Below are positions 14,601 through 27,900 of a DNA stretch of 56,511 nt, piece by piece. The stretch is from Trichoplax sp. H2 (Eukaryota > Placozoa > Uniplacotomia > Trichoplacea): assembly GCA_003344405.1 (NCBI GenBank), contig NOWV01000305.1, forward strand, positions 1 through 56,511. The letters run 5' to 3'. The position numbers and the translations under genes were made by a program. The notes beneath the pieces were generated by a model, which was not told the origin of the DNA, ran no database searches, and was given only the letters and a program-made list of their open reading frames with translations. Position 1 is the stretch's first letter. Each line of letters begins with the position of its first letter.

Positions 14601-16025
14601 TGATTTTCATTGAGTGATTTGTTAAACCAATAACTACTATCATCATCGCAAATCCTAGCTTCATTATTATCATTGTTATTGAGGGATTTGTCAATGGATG
14701 TGTTATCAGAATAATGTTGTGGCTGAGATAATTTTTTCGTCCTGCCATCTACAGGGGCGTTTCCATAAATAATATCAATTAAAGGAGATGCGATGCCATC
14801 ACGATAATTGTCCAATTCTTTGATAGCTCTAATATATTAAAAAGACAAATAAAGTCTACTCAATGCTCATCGTAATGATTTCCGCTCATTACAGTACAGC
14901 AGATTCATGCATGAAAATATGATAATAGGATACAGTAAACAATTGTGTAGCATCGAAGAGTCGGCTTTACCCATTAGAGTATATGTAGATTGTGATTTAC
15001 ATTATAAAACAACACATTTGTCCTTTTTGTACTGTGTGTTAGATTGAGAATTTTATGGAGCTAATTATGCCCATTCATTACACTCGTATTAAATGTACTT
15101 ATAGGAGGAATAACATAGACATGAAAATATTATATTAAGCAATTTACCTTTACAAGAAACAATTTAGATATAAAATCTATCAAGAGTAAAATGATGATTT
15201 TAGCGATATTTTTATTACCTCTTTTGCCTGTTGTAGGTGACATCATTGCATAGTTTTATGATATCGTAGGTAGTTTGATAATCCACCTCTAATTGTTCTG
15301 CACTCTCATCCAATGCGATGCCAACTTGGGTATCGCTCACTTGATTAATAACACCTTGTCCTATATGCTGATTTCGATCGTTTGATAAGTTGATTCTGAC
15401 AATGTCCCCTAAATTAAAAGATTTATTATTTTTCAGTATTTTTAGGACATGACTATCATGTAGAGTCCAACTAGAATCATGTTTGTCGAGTTAGATTGTA
15501 TGTTTGTACAATTGTCTATTCATTGCTGTTGAGATAAATGTAGATAGTTGTCGGCTTCAGAATTAATTCATGTAATAACATGACATCAACTAGACAAGAA
15601 AGTTCTCATCATTTCATTTTTGAGATACTTGAGTCACAACTACGCGAAATAAGCTTTACCCTATCAAAAATCTTCCATTTCGATACCACAGATCCATCTA
15701 CTGTATACGTATTCAAATTGCCTTTACAATTTTAATCACAGAATTGAGTTGATCAATCCACTTTACCTGCAGTGAATTCATGAGCTGGCAATAACTGCCG
15801 ATTGTACTTATTAAACGTCAATAGTGTCCGTCCATATAATCCTGATCGACAATTGGTCAAATATAATTTGGATAAACATAGACCTAATTTTTCTAATGTT
15901 TTGCAATTTTTCAGCTCTCTTAATGCACGAGACTGGTGGAGTTCTTCTTGCCTCTCTAAAGCTAATAAGTCTAGCGTTTTACTAGTGAATGAATGAATAT
16001 CTTCAACAGCCTGACTACATGCCAT
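11684..16025 (-). CDS. IGHMBP2: DNA/RNA helicase IGHMBP2 (SMUBP-2)
   Basis: Exons in gene order: 16025-15767, 15408-15219, 14828-14333, 14176-13593, 13504-13161, 13055-12814, 12723-12303 and 12198-11684. All phases close and give 1016 residues; human IGHMBP2 has about 993. This is an Upf1-like SF1B 5'-to-3' helicase of the cytoplasm and ribosome. Visible motifs are Walker A GPPGTGKT (about 244-251), motif II DEAA (about 412), AGDHLQLPP, TQYRM, VDGFQGREKE and VAVTRARCHLAVIGD. After the helicase core come an R3H domain (about 755-806, FPYTLSSYERRKVHEFAEAL) and an AN1 zinc finger (about 927-963, CQHCRRRFCFSHQLPELHGC). The N terminus (ALERQEELHQSRAL, then RSGLYGRTLLTF) also matches the family. 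The donor at 12813 is weak (G|GTATTA) but is the only one found that keeps frame. An additional CX2CX11HX3C pattern precedes AN1 (see findings). No broken motif was seen. Confidence 0.96.
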
Positions 16026-17969
16026 ATTAACTCTGCAAGAACTACTTCCAACACGATAGAAATGGCAGATTTATATTCTCTACATCCTCCAACCACAACA
16101 GAATGTCTAAGGGTCTCTAATCCAGCTGATTCGATGATCTTCAATGAATGATTGCCTAGCAATGTGGTGCCTGGTTTCTATTTCCCAGGTCGGAACGTAC
16201 TGTACAGGAATTACTATGCTCTACTGAGTACTGTTCAGCACAGTATAGTAGCATACTGAGCGGACAACTTGAAGAAGACCTGGACGGATCATTCTTGGAC
16301 GGACGGACCATTTGGCCTTGCAAATCTTGCGCCAAACACTGCGTTGTGACAATGCTTTAGTATGAAGATGGTCGATGTTAAATGGACTGCTTTTTTTCTA
16401 AATGAAGTAATATTACGTTGAATCTTATTATCTGTCAGTAAGTTCTACTTGGAAATAGCTATATAAGATCGTCAATGTTATTAAAATTAGTACTAGGGAT
16501 TTAGAAAACCGACACGGATGATCCGTACTAGGTAGCCATTTTTCAATCTTGACAACCTCATCGATTTAGGAAAGTCTGTCTGTCCGAGTGATCACTTCAC
16601 GTCTGAGGGTAGTGTTGCGTACAGCAAGAAAATATAGAGGGTTTCTATTGCTTTCGCGTTCGATTTTAATAACTGTATTGATTTCCAGTTGAATCCAAGC
16701 AATGGCGTCATCGCCTTGTAATGCCAATGGAAGCACTTAAGTAGAAAGCAGGTAGAAAGTAAGGGTGATCGTATGGCAATCAAGGTCTATTTAAGCACCT
16801 TAGCTATCCTACAATATTGTAAATTGATCGTCATCGATCATGGACTACCTATGTCTAGTATCCAGTCTAGGCAAAGTTGGCCATAATTGCATTGCCAGTC
16901 CGCATCAGAATTAAAGTGTAAAAAGTGCAAGGGTGATAGTATGGCAATCGAGTTCTATTTGAGCACCTTGGGTATCATACAGTATTTATCGATTCATTGC
17001 CATCGATCATGGACTACCATGCAGTATCCCAGTCGAAGTTGGCAATAGTTGCACCGCAAGTCCATATCAGAATTAAAGTGTCATTGCATGGCAGAGATTA
17101 AGGGTATTGTAGAGCTAACATGAAACTATCGCGCCTTCTTTCCCTCTCTTTCTGTTCATGAACAGCAAGCAGACAGGAAAATACTGACGCATAGCAAATG
17201 CAATAGATGACATGAGGTTTTGCACATTGGATACTACTCTGTATAGGTAGAGGGGAAAAAGAATGTCACCCATTAGGATGATTGCGCACTAAGAGATACC
17301 ATACCTTCATATCGAGGATTTGTGGATGCTAAAATAAGTCAATAACGTATTTACGTATTTATTCTATCGATTTTCTCCAGCATTGCGCGGTTTATACCTA
17401 TCTAGGAAGCATAGGAAGCATACAGTATATATACATACAGTAGTAAGAAATAATCTAGCTGGGAAATTCTTTTTAATGTATTGCTTTATGTAGAATACAT
17501 ATATACAGTATATACCTATCGATTTGAACGGGAATTTACCTACAGTAGTTAGTAATCATAATTTTCTATGCTAATTTACAGTAAAGACTTTCTCGAGTGT
17601 CTCTAATTTGCAGTATAGTAGCTGGTTTGGCCACAAGAGTACATGATTTATTCATTTTTATTTTGTAGGCTACGACTATTCAATGACGAGCAAAACTTAT
17701 GTCATGTAAAGAGTAGTGTTTACACTAGGCAAAAGATCAATATACCTGACATGACTTTTTGTCGAGTCTGGCATACAGCAAGACGGACGGAATATACGAG
17801 ACAGCGAGAGTGTACTGTATCATGCATTCAATACTGTCACTAACATTGTATGAAAGGAACAACCAGTCCGCTCGAGTTGATTTGCAACTGCTTTTACTAC
17901 AGCATAACAGACCCCTCCGAAAATCCTCGCTCCTAATTGCTATGGTCACCATCAAGGCAAATTCATAAA
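16026..17969. other. Divergent promoter region of IGHMBP2 and CENATAC
   Basis: The two start codons point away from each other across 1.9 kb, so both promoters should be here. There is a two-copy tandem repeat (16760-17085) and a TACTGTAC-rich patch with GGACGGA repeats near 16195-16310. No coding exon was supported in it. Confidence 0.55.
16760..17085. repeat. Two-copy tandem duplication, period 168 bases
   Basis: GGGTGATCGTATGGCAATC at 16763 recurs as GGGTGATAGTATGGCAATC at 16931. The copies stay parallel through TATTTRAGCACCTT, CATCGATCATGGACTACC and CATATCAGAATTAAAGTG-like strings. They differ at roughly one site in eight. Confidence 0.85.
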
Positions 17970-20900
17970 ATGAATGAGCTACCCGCTACCGCTGATTACT
18001 GCGAAATATGTAGAATTAATCATTGCTGTGGTAAGAAACATAAATACTCCAATAAGCATAAGAAAAAAGTAGACATTCTATTGGAGAAATTTCAGCAACA
18101 TGTAAGTTACAAATTGTAGCCTTCATTTATATGCGTATTGAAGCACCAGCTACTGCAGTATCCATTATAATGTATATATACATGCTTGCAATTTGCATTA
18201 GAAAGTGGCAACTTGATAAAAGTTTATAGGTGTGATGATTGATTCCTTCGTTCCTGTCCATGACCTGATCTGTATAACAGTGGACATATAGATTTCTAGA
18301 ACTGTCTACTGTTAAATGAAATAGCATGACAAGTTGGAACGATCGGACAGTTGTTAATATTTCATGACACCCTCTGGCTTTTCACTATATCAATCTAGAT
18401 TACTAATCTTCAATGATTGTATGACTTGTAGATTGCAAGCATTCGAGAATTTCTGGTAAAGCCGGTAGTAGAAGATGGCGATTACCAGACCAATTTAACC
18501 TTTTGGTGCCATATTTGTAGATCGAGTGTAACTAAAAATATCACCAATGATCAAGTAACTGTTATAAATGGTGGTAGTTTGGAACATTTGGCAAGGTTAG
18601 TAATCATGAAAGCATTCAGTCTTGTACTATAGAAATTGAACGTTGCTAACAGTATTTATCTTACCTGAAATGATACGTTATCTTACAGTTCTGAACATTA
18701 CAAGAATATGCATAAGTTTTGGATTCGGCATGGCATCGACAATAATAAGAAAAAGGAGTTTTACATCTTAAAAGATGATTTCTCCAAGTAAGAACAAAGT
18801 AGCTGAGATAATGTTATATCAATACGAGATATCCTACTCGAATTCCGCTATCACTTGATTTAATAGTATTCAAATACTATCGTAAATGAATAACCCAAGT
18901 TTACAGTAGAATTAAAAAATAGCCATCATGTTCGTTATCTTATTAGCGGTCCAGCCTGTGTCATAACCTGTAATATTGCTATAGTCTAATACAGTGTAAA
19001 TTCATAATAGCAGTATAAAATAATATTAGATTATACGTAGAAATCCAACTAGTCTTATCTCGTACCTCTGTAATTGTAGTACTAATTTTTAATAATGAAA
19101 ACTGTAACAGATTTTAATTCGTACAGTGTGTATGCAAGAAAGATTTTAAAAATATCAAGATCTCGTAGATGTCTTTGATATCTTAAATGAATCATGAGTA
19201 ACTCATCGTCAGGCATTGTTACTATAGCTTTAATCGTCTGACCTTAATTTCATTAGTGGATTGTTTATGTCATTAATCAACTTATTAAATTTAAGGTATA
19301 AAGTCACACTAGATCAGGTATTGGGGCAAATGTTCGATAAACGAGAAGAAGATACCCTCAAGGTAGACCATATGATTAATGCATAAGAAGAACGAATGCC
19401 TGTACCATTAGTAGATAGTTTACTAGAATAGAGTAATAGGACGTTTCTTTATTTTGCAATTGTAGCTGGCTCAGGAAATCAAGCAACAGGAGCAAAACAG
19501 GACTAGTATAAGCAAGGTGCGATATGAAATCAAAAAGACGAAATCCTAAAGTCGCTTATACTGCTAGTATCCTAAAATCAAACCGCCTTACATTACAGAC
19601 GGTCACTATTATTAGCCCCTTAATGATGTACTTTATCAATTTATCTTCAAAAACTATTCCTGAATTTGATTTAGCTTCATCAAGATGTACAACATCACGC
19701 TGTTACGTATACTACGGTCACTAGCTCTCTTGGTATTTTACAAAATCCGACCGGATGGTTAGACTGCTATTATTGAGATAATAGCACCTGTATTCTATTA
19801 TTCGTATTATAGCAACAATTCTGTGTTAAACACACCTTATTAATTAACTGAATAATATTTTATGTAGGCATGATGGCACTCGAGTTTGGGGTGGTGGCAT
19901 TGTAAAATACAGGTTATTTAAGCGTATTCTACTTACCAATAATCCATAATACGTATTCAATGAAAGCCTTCAGTGCATGAGCCTCAGTGGTAAAGGAATG
20001 ATTTTTAAATTATTACATTATATCTTTCAGCCGGCAATCTGATCAGTGGTTTCCTTGGCCAATTGATCTTGACGAAGAATCATGTTAGTTAAATGTTGTA
20101 ATTTTCTTTATGTTAATTCTAACCATAATTCTGCTAACATTTCTTACATTGAACAAACTATACTGTACAATGGTCTTGCAAAGCAACAATAAAGTTAAAT
20201 ATATCTTGTAAATTTTAAATAGGTAAAGTTCCCGTTCCGATTGTAAGTGCCAGAAAGTATATACTTTGCTGCTATTGAGCTTCCGTCTTCATATCATTTT
20301 GTAAGCTTTTAATTCTGTAAATTTTTACAAAATTCAAACTTGGCCATACAAATAGGACGATGAAAATGAAGGCAATATTCTATCTGGTAAGCAATGGTAA
20401 AATTTACAATTAAATGCGATATTAGAATCATTGTGAGCTTCTAAATGTCTTCGTTGATCTGTATGGTTGTATTTTATAGGAGCTACACCCCCTTGGTTGC
20501 TACCGGATGAGGTGTGACAAGACAAAAATTTATTTAATCATGTCAATAACTTAAGATTTCAAAACAGAGCGATCTTAAGTGATCTTAATGTCAATTTTCT
20601 TTTGTGAGAAGGATCAAAAACAAGAAATTGGCCCTTCTCAAGAAGCCTTCCAACAGCAAGGTATAGTGTGTTTCTTGCCGAAGTACCTTACCTAGACTAT
20701 GATTGCAACAGTAACTGAAAACAATTTCTGCTGTATATCATTGTAACAGTAGCAAACGAGGAGGCTAAAAGAAAAAACCCTAAAAGAATAGGAGCTAACT
20801 ATGATAGAACAACGACCATTAATGAAAACTGGTAAGTTTTATTTTGTTGCTGTGAGAAACTTGCATAGAAATAAGACTAGATTTTCACTTTGTAATTATT

Positions 20901-20989
20901 CGGTGTATAGGCTTCCACTGTTTGGACAGGTATGGAATTCTGGCCCTCGTTCTCATTCGCGACATGACTTTAAGCATCGCAGAAGGTGA
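17970..20989 (+). CDS. CENATAC: CENATAC (CCDC84), minor-spliceosome zinc-finger protein
   Basis: Recognised exons: 17970-18101, 18432-18595, 18689-18787, 19296-19362, 19466-19516, 19868-19912, 20031-20083, 20223-20242, 20356-20386, 20480-20511, 20609-20660, 20750-20831 and 20911-20989. They total about 300 residues; human CENATAC has 332. CENATAC works with the U11/U12 di-snRNP in recognising minor-class, especially AT-AC, introns. Markers are an N-terminal zinc finger (YCEICRINHCCGKKHKYSNKH), a second CX2C...H...H finger followed by HKFW, the block GNILSGATPPWL, KQEIGPSQEAF, RIGANYD and the ending WLPLFGQVWNSGPRSHSRHDF. Exons 20223-20242 (20 bases), 20356-20386 (31) and 20480-20511 (32) are very small but keep phase. 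Between 19516 (phase 0) and 19868 (needs phase 2) a further small exon must exist that I could not place. A second in-frame ATG at 17937 would add 11 residues; the start at 17970 fits the family better. Confidence 0.9.
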
Positions 20990-21977
20990 AACTCGTTAAG
21001 TTTTATTAATCAAACTTTACAGCACGATTAAAATGTTTGCTGAAGCAACTTGCTGTGGTTTAATTGTTCAATTCTATTGGTGTCTTGGGATTAGAAACTA
21101 ATAATTCCATAATTTATTTATATTAATAACTTAATTAAATATTTGTACATAATGTGATATATTGTTTTATTTGTCGTAATAAAAAGGTTGTAGGTATTTA
21201 TTACCGTATTGTTACAAAAGTAGACTAATTAGATCAAACTAATAGTAGTTCAATATAAATTAGGGAATATGTTAAATTGCGATTAAAACTTCATTTACAC
21301 GATAAAAAAAAGTAACTACAAGTGTATAAGCAATACCGTAAGGCATTTCTTGCCTTAGCTGACGTTTTTAATACATCAGTTCATCGAAAAAAATTATAAA
21401 AAATTTAATGTCCATACCTAGATATATTCGTATATATATTTATATATATATATTGTATACATTAAACAGAACAAACACAAAATTAGTGCTAATGAGCATT
21501 TGTATATAAATAACTTCTTGGCTATCAAAAAATAGCCTATATACATCTTTCAAAAGTAAATATAAAAGTTTAAATTTTTTGAAATTGAATTAAATTTTTT
21601 GGAAGAATAATTAGTAATTATATTTGTATCACTTCAACACATAATCTGCACTAAGTTCTATATTTGTATGATTATTTGCTGCCAAGGGAAGATATCGATT
21701 CGAAAAAGAACTTCAATAATATATCAGCCTAAGAAATGCGATATACGTAACAATAGTTACTGTTATTGAGTAGTTAATAGGCCAGAGACAGATAATACTG
21801 CTCTACGCAGATTGAATTTGCTATTAAATCCTAGTTATGTAAATTGTGTCTTAAATAAATTTCAAGAATAACCTCTTTTTCCGCCTTAGCCATGAAAATT
21901 TCTTTCTCGTGCTTCTTAATAATTGAATTTTGATCAAATCTGTACATATAAAAGAGTCATTAACTGCTTTTATTTCG
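20990..21977. other. Convergent intergenic spacer
   Basis: This lies between the 3' ends of CENATAC (+) and the DNAAF8-like gene (-). A short TA-rich run is at about 21431-21455. A minus-strand open stretch near 21845-21920 (containing IFMAKAEKEVILEIY) follows an AG and could be an alternative last exon of the DNAAF8-like gene; its frame did not join convincingly. Confidence 0.4.
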
Positions 21978-24900
21978 TCATAAATTTCTATTTAATTGAT
22001 TTGTATCTGCTAGAACTAATATACCTCTCGCAAATTCGATTGCGAAGGCTCTATTTATTACAATCTCGTACAATACCTTTCTATGATGCTATCGAAGCAA
22101 GAGATAGCATTATCCCTTTCTGCTGCCATGATTAGACATGGAGCTTGTGTTAAAAGTCCCACCTGTAGAATAGAACGATCTGACTTAGCGATTAACATCG
22201 ATAAAAAGTTTTAAAATTAACTACTAATGACAAAGGAACTTCATGATGAGAGTAAGTCTATTCCAATTTTCTAACAGTAATGTCGATAATTGATCGATTC
22301 AAGGATTTTGAAAGGAAAAGTGTAAATGATATCATAAAAATATCGAACCTTTTGTCCAGAATTTTGCGATTTATGATCTATGATCATGTGGAAAAATTGT
22401 GCGTGATCCACGGTAAGCCAGATCATTCGCATGGCTTTTACTTCAAAATTAGCCGACTTGAGGATGTCCAATATTTGTAGGAAAGCAAATTTTGATAATT
22501 TTTGAAGTAATGGTGGCGCCAGAAGTATGCATGTTATTTGTCGTAGGGATAGCTAAGAATGAATAAAGAAATAGACCCAAAATAGATTATAGCATGTATA
22601 GCTGATTTATTATCGTAAACTTAGATCTAATCCAAATAGTAAAAAATTGACCAAATTATCATCTAAAATTAAAGCGGAACTGAAAGCAAAGCAATACTCA
22701 CTGATGATAAATTTGACGATTGCAGTGAAGATTTTGATTGAGCTTTCGCTTGCATTTTTTGAAGATGGCGACGTTGCTTATATGATTCTACTGTCGCATC
22801 TACTGCTCGGCAGATAATCTATATATAAATAGGGTGGCCATTTTTTAAATATATGGAGATTACCTTATTTGAATAATTTAATTTACCTTTAAAGGCAAAG
22901 TGTAATGTGGCAGGATATCATGACATATTGCATATATAACGTTACATTTTAACTGGGTATATAGGGGGAGTTAGTAGCTATATTCAACATAGACTAGCTA
23001 CCTAATCGCTAAACCTAAGGTACAGCAGTCATAAATCGTGAATTTAAATAAGTTAAACACAGGAAATTAAAAGGGCAAATAGAAGCAATATATTCCATGG
23101 CTCCATTTACATTTTATCGGATAAATAGCGGATGCAAAGTTTCATCTAATAGGGAATTTCAATCCAATATAACTACTAGATCTTTAGTACAATAATGTGT
23201 AGTTGTTGTAAGGGTTAAGTTTAATAAAATTTTGTTGAAAGAGACTTAATGGCTAGGCTAAGGTAAGAGTACACATAAATCGGAATTTTTAGCTACTAGA
23301 GCTAAGTGACAGTGGTTATAACCTATGCATGTAATGGAAATATTACTACGAAGTATAATTACTACGCTGAAGCATAAGAACATCTGATACGGAATTCCTA
23401 GCTGCCAAGTCTAAAGTTTACTATATATAACCTCTAAATTGATTAAATATCTGATGCGGAATTTCTAGCAGTTAGGTCTAAGGTATACTATATATAACCT
23501 CTAAATTTCAAGAAAATATTGTTGATGATGTATACAATATATCAAATAATGCGATGAATAAAATCAATAAACATAGACGTGGGATGAAAAGTAAATTTAC
23601 GACTTAAAGTATCACGTTGCGATCTCATTCACGATTATCATTAATAATTATCTCAAAATAAGGATTAATCATTGAGTTTATTACTACATTGGAATAAATT
23701 AAAAAAATGAAAATTTTTATTTATGCCCATAACTGTTTTATTATATCGATAGAGTATTAGTTATGCAATGGAAGAACTCTGTAATTTAAATTTTAGCTCA
23801 TAATTATACCTGCTCATACTGTAAATACGGATTAAATGGACAGCATAATCCTTCTGGAAAGAGCAACTTGACATCTTGTATTGCCTGCATATAGGATGTT
23901 GAGCCTGTAATATCAAAATCCGTTGTTAATTTCGTATTTTAATTATAACCGATCAAGATATAATCTCAATAATCTCCTATTTACAGTATAGGCCGTTATG
24001 GATGATATTTTGACCATATTGAGAACGCCAGCTAAATCCATCCAATTTTCGAGCTTCATCAGGATTTTCCGGACCAGCCAAATCTAATAATTTCTTAACG
24101 GCATTAACACGCTGTAAGCACAGGACTATCGACGGACCAGCGGTTAGATGATCGATCTAGTATCAGTTACAAGCATTACACAGATTTAAAGACAACTCAG
24201 ATATCATATCAGACTATTCTGGAATATGATAGAAAAAATTCATGGCTTCTATAGGAAAATACTTGAAAAATAAACTCTGTACTAGAATAAGTAAAACTAA
24301 CATGTTCTTCCTTCCTTGGAAGATCTGTTGCCACCAATTTAATTGCAGTATCATGAGTAAGAACGCATTGCTTTAAACCAACTATTCGGAAAGACTTTTG
24401 AACGATTTGTCTTAAAATTTTATTAACTTTATGGAAAGCATCAGGTTTAATGACCAGGATAGTTACAATACTAATGGGTTGAAGGAATATCTTTTCCAGA
24501 AATTTAACTATAATATAAAAATAAATTAAATTTGTGTTCATTACTACTCTAGCTTACTTACACACACACACTTAAGCGAAATTATAGATAATTGCTATTA
24601 AATAGTAATTTTGGCATCCTTTAGGCTGGCAATTCACATTCAATAACACTTAGCAATATGCTAACTGTCTATGATAAGGACATGTTAGATTTCGATCAAG
24701 AATCAGTTTTACGAAAATCGTTAAAAAATTATGGAGTAATATATACTTCGAGCGCAACTTAATTATCAAATGCAAGAAAATGAATTTAAACGGATGGCTA
24801 AGGTTAAAAATGAGAAAATTGGATTATAAAAGGTACTAGCTTACCTTTACTGAATTCGGTCGAGGCTGGAGCTTTCTTGCTACGATTTTTTCTCTTTTTA

Positions 24901-27900
24901 CTAGTATTTGCTTCTCTCCAATCATCATCAGAATCCTCCTCTATCCATTCATATTCCTCATCCAAAGTACTGGGGATATAAGGTAAAATTGTACGAAGAC
25001 TGTCGTTGACTGCTAATTCACGATTACGAAAGATTAAGCTTGCTTGTCGATAGGCAATTTCCGGAGATTGTGAAATAAGGATAGAAAATGTAAATGTCGA
25101 TGCTTGGATTTGAGCTACGTTCTTACTTAGCAGCTGGAAAGCGTCGATAGCTGCAATGTAGTATACAAATTAGGACAAAAACAAGATAAATATTAAGTCG
25201 TATAAGTTATTTTCACGCGGATATGGAAGCATCGTATAAGCAATTATTTCTTTTTATTGGGTTACAATATTTAAATTATATACTGCAGTCATTTTTGATC
25301 GATTCTAAAACCTGCTATAGGTAAATCATTTTCAATCTTAATGATTCTGTACAGTGAATGTAATATATGGTAATAAAGGCATGCTACTAATTTAAGAATC
25401 TTAGTGCAGCTGGATTTTATAAAATAGTTACTTTTAAATTGATATAGAAATATTATAGCAGGTCAATTTTGAAAGTTAGGTTAGAGCATTGAATTACGTA
25501 GCAGCATTATTTTTAACTTGATAAGTCAAAATACAATGCGAAAATAATGAATTTTACTAGCTTAGAGTGTCTAAATGTCTATAAAATGATTATATCCAAG
25601 TGGATATTTTGAAGATATTATGGGTAACTAATCAATTTGATTAGTGTAGAAGACTTGAAATGCTTAGAAATAATTATTTTTCAGGATCATTTTATAATCT
25701 GCCATAACTGATTAGTTTTCTGGTTTCGGGTTCTTTTATTGTGTAGGATAATTATTTTTAAGTCGATATTGTAAATTAATGTAAGTAAAGAACTATTTTA
25801 CTAACGTAGAGTGTTTCAACTACAGGTACATTATTTTATTGTGCTTGCTTAGAACATTAAATGCTGCATTTTAAAGTACTAACCTCGGATCAAAATGGAT
25901 ACTGCAGGCCTACCAATCATAGCCTGAATACTTTCTTTATAGCCAATATGGCCTACCTCAAACTGCGATAATTCACTAGCAATCACCGCTGGCAATTGAG
26001 GGATATATTTCAGCCCAATAATCTCTAGCCGACGTTGCAAGACCGTTTCTTCTCCGACCTGATTATGAATTAATTGGGCCATAGCATCCGCACATAGCGA
26101 TAGTTGCTTAATAGAGGTAAAATTGACAACAACAACTTGCTCATAATCGGGATAGGAATAAAATGGTGGAAGATTACAATTTAATAGGATTGGATTAGTA
26201 GAAGGTAAGAGGCTAAATTGTCTTGTTATCGATTTTAAATTCTCATCATGATAGGGTAGAATTTTAATTAAATCGCCAGTATTAATTTTACCATCATGGT
26301 TTTGAATCCAAGGTGTTAAATGTCGAACAATAATTTCAATTAATTGAGAAGATTGATGAAGAGCATTTTCACGTCGTAAATGGAGAAATGTGACACTTGG
26401 CGGATAAGCGACATTGTTTTTAATTTCTCCCTTGAATTTCCAATGATCATTTGAGTAATATTTTTGCATGGATAAACTTGCAATCTGTCCATGGGTTAAA
26501 CTAGTCCTATGCATATCTTGTAAAAGAAAGCCATGGCTCAAGCATAGCTTTATAATCTGAGGTAGATGATCAATAGGTATCCACGGAGACAAGATTAGCA
26601 CAATACTTGTTTCAACACAAGCTGCTAACAGGAAAATATCTTGTTGACAATTTAATGTGTCAGTAAGAACTTGACCATGCTGATCCAGTGGTATTCGACC
26701 ACCGAAAATTTGGCATAATTCATCTAATGATCTCAACTTTGAATTGGTACAACTGACTAATGGACGATTACTTTGTCGTATTGGACTGCAATATAAGGCA
26801 GATAAAGATGTTGGATCCGTTCGTCGAGCTAGATTAGCATCTAATGGGCCAAGAATTTGGCGGCATTTTTCAATAGCTAAAGGTCCACGTAAGGCAATAT
26901 AAAGTGTTGGCATCCATTGATGATGACGATCTGGAGATGAAGGATCATATAATAGTCGTAGTCCACTAATATCAAAGCCTTGGCTCCAAAATTCGTAAAA
27001 AAATGCAAAATTAGTTTGTGGATTACTATATAATTCATGCTGTAGTCTTAAGATGGTCGTCTGAAATGGATATTCATACGATAATGTCGAATCTTGATAA
27101 CTTTTACTATCTATAGAATCATCTGTATCTAATGTTATCCAAAAGTAGCTATGACGATGATCTAAGCATTGCTGGATAGTCTTTGCATCAGTTTCTACTT
27201 TAATAAAACTAGATATAGATTGATTGAGTAAAAGATGGAGACCGTCTGGTAAATGAAAATTCACTTGTTTACACTGGGCAATAACATGATTATCCTTCTT
27301 GATAATCCAAGGAAAGAGCTTGTTAAAGTTGGTTGTCGACAGATATTTATAAACACTCTGATAGAAACTTTGTCTAGAATCTCTCCTTTTACGAGTTTTA
27401 CTATCATCGAGTTCTTGCTGTTGATGTCGATTTAATTTTTGGCTTGCTGATTCAGTAATAACAACATCGATAGATAATTTGCCATTTATTGTAACTTGTT
27501 GTAATCCAACAACAATAAAAGGCGGCAAAGATGCTAATTTATCAGGGTAATTGGATGTTGCTTTATTCAATAAGGACAGAAGCCATGTTAAAATCAATGA
27601 GTAGCAATGGCGTAAGCATAGCCTGGAAAGGATATCGCGCCCAACCGTAGTAACTGATTTGGATTTAACAGAAATATTAGCTTCATTTAACCCAATTAAA
27701 GGTAATTTCAGGATCATGCATATTTTTTCATTCAAGTCGAAGGGTAAAACAGTAGGAGGTTGAGCAAAGGTAACATCCTATTTGCATATATGAAAAGGTG
27801 AGTATGCATACTCTAACGAAAGAGCGAAATCAGTAATTAATTAAATTATGATATAAATATCCGTATAAATTTGTATATATATATTTTATAATATTAATCA

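Noticed and set aside
19567-19574. GTATCCTA resembling a U12-type donor in CENATAC
   Set aside because: Using it as the end of the exon starting 19466 gives the right phase, but the frame has a TAA before it, and no good U12 branch site lies within 20 bases of the next acceptor.
22280-22480. 66-codon open frame on the + strand
   Set aside because: It overlaps in antisense an exon of the DNAAF8-like gene that carries a clear NDK-like sequence.
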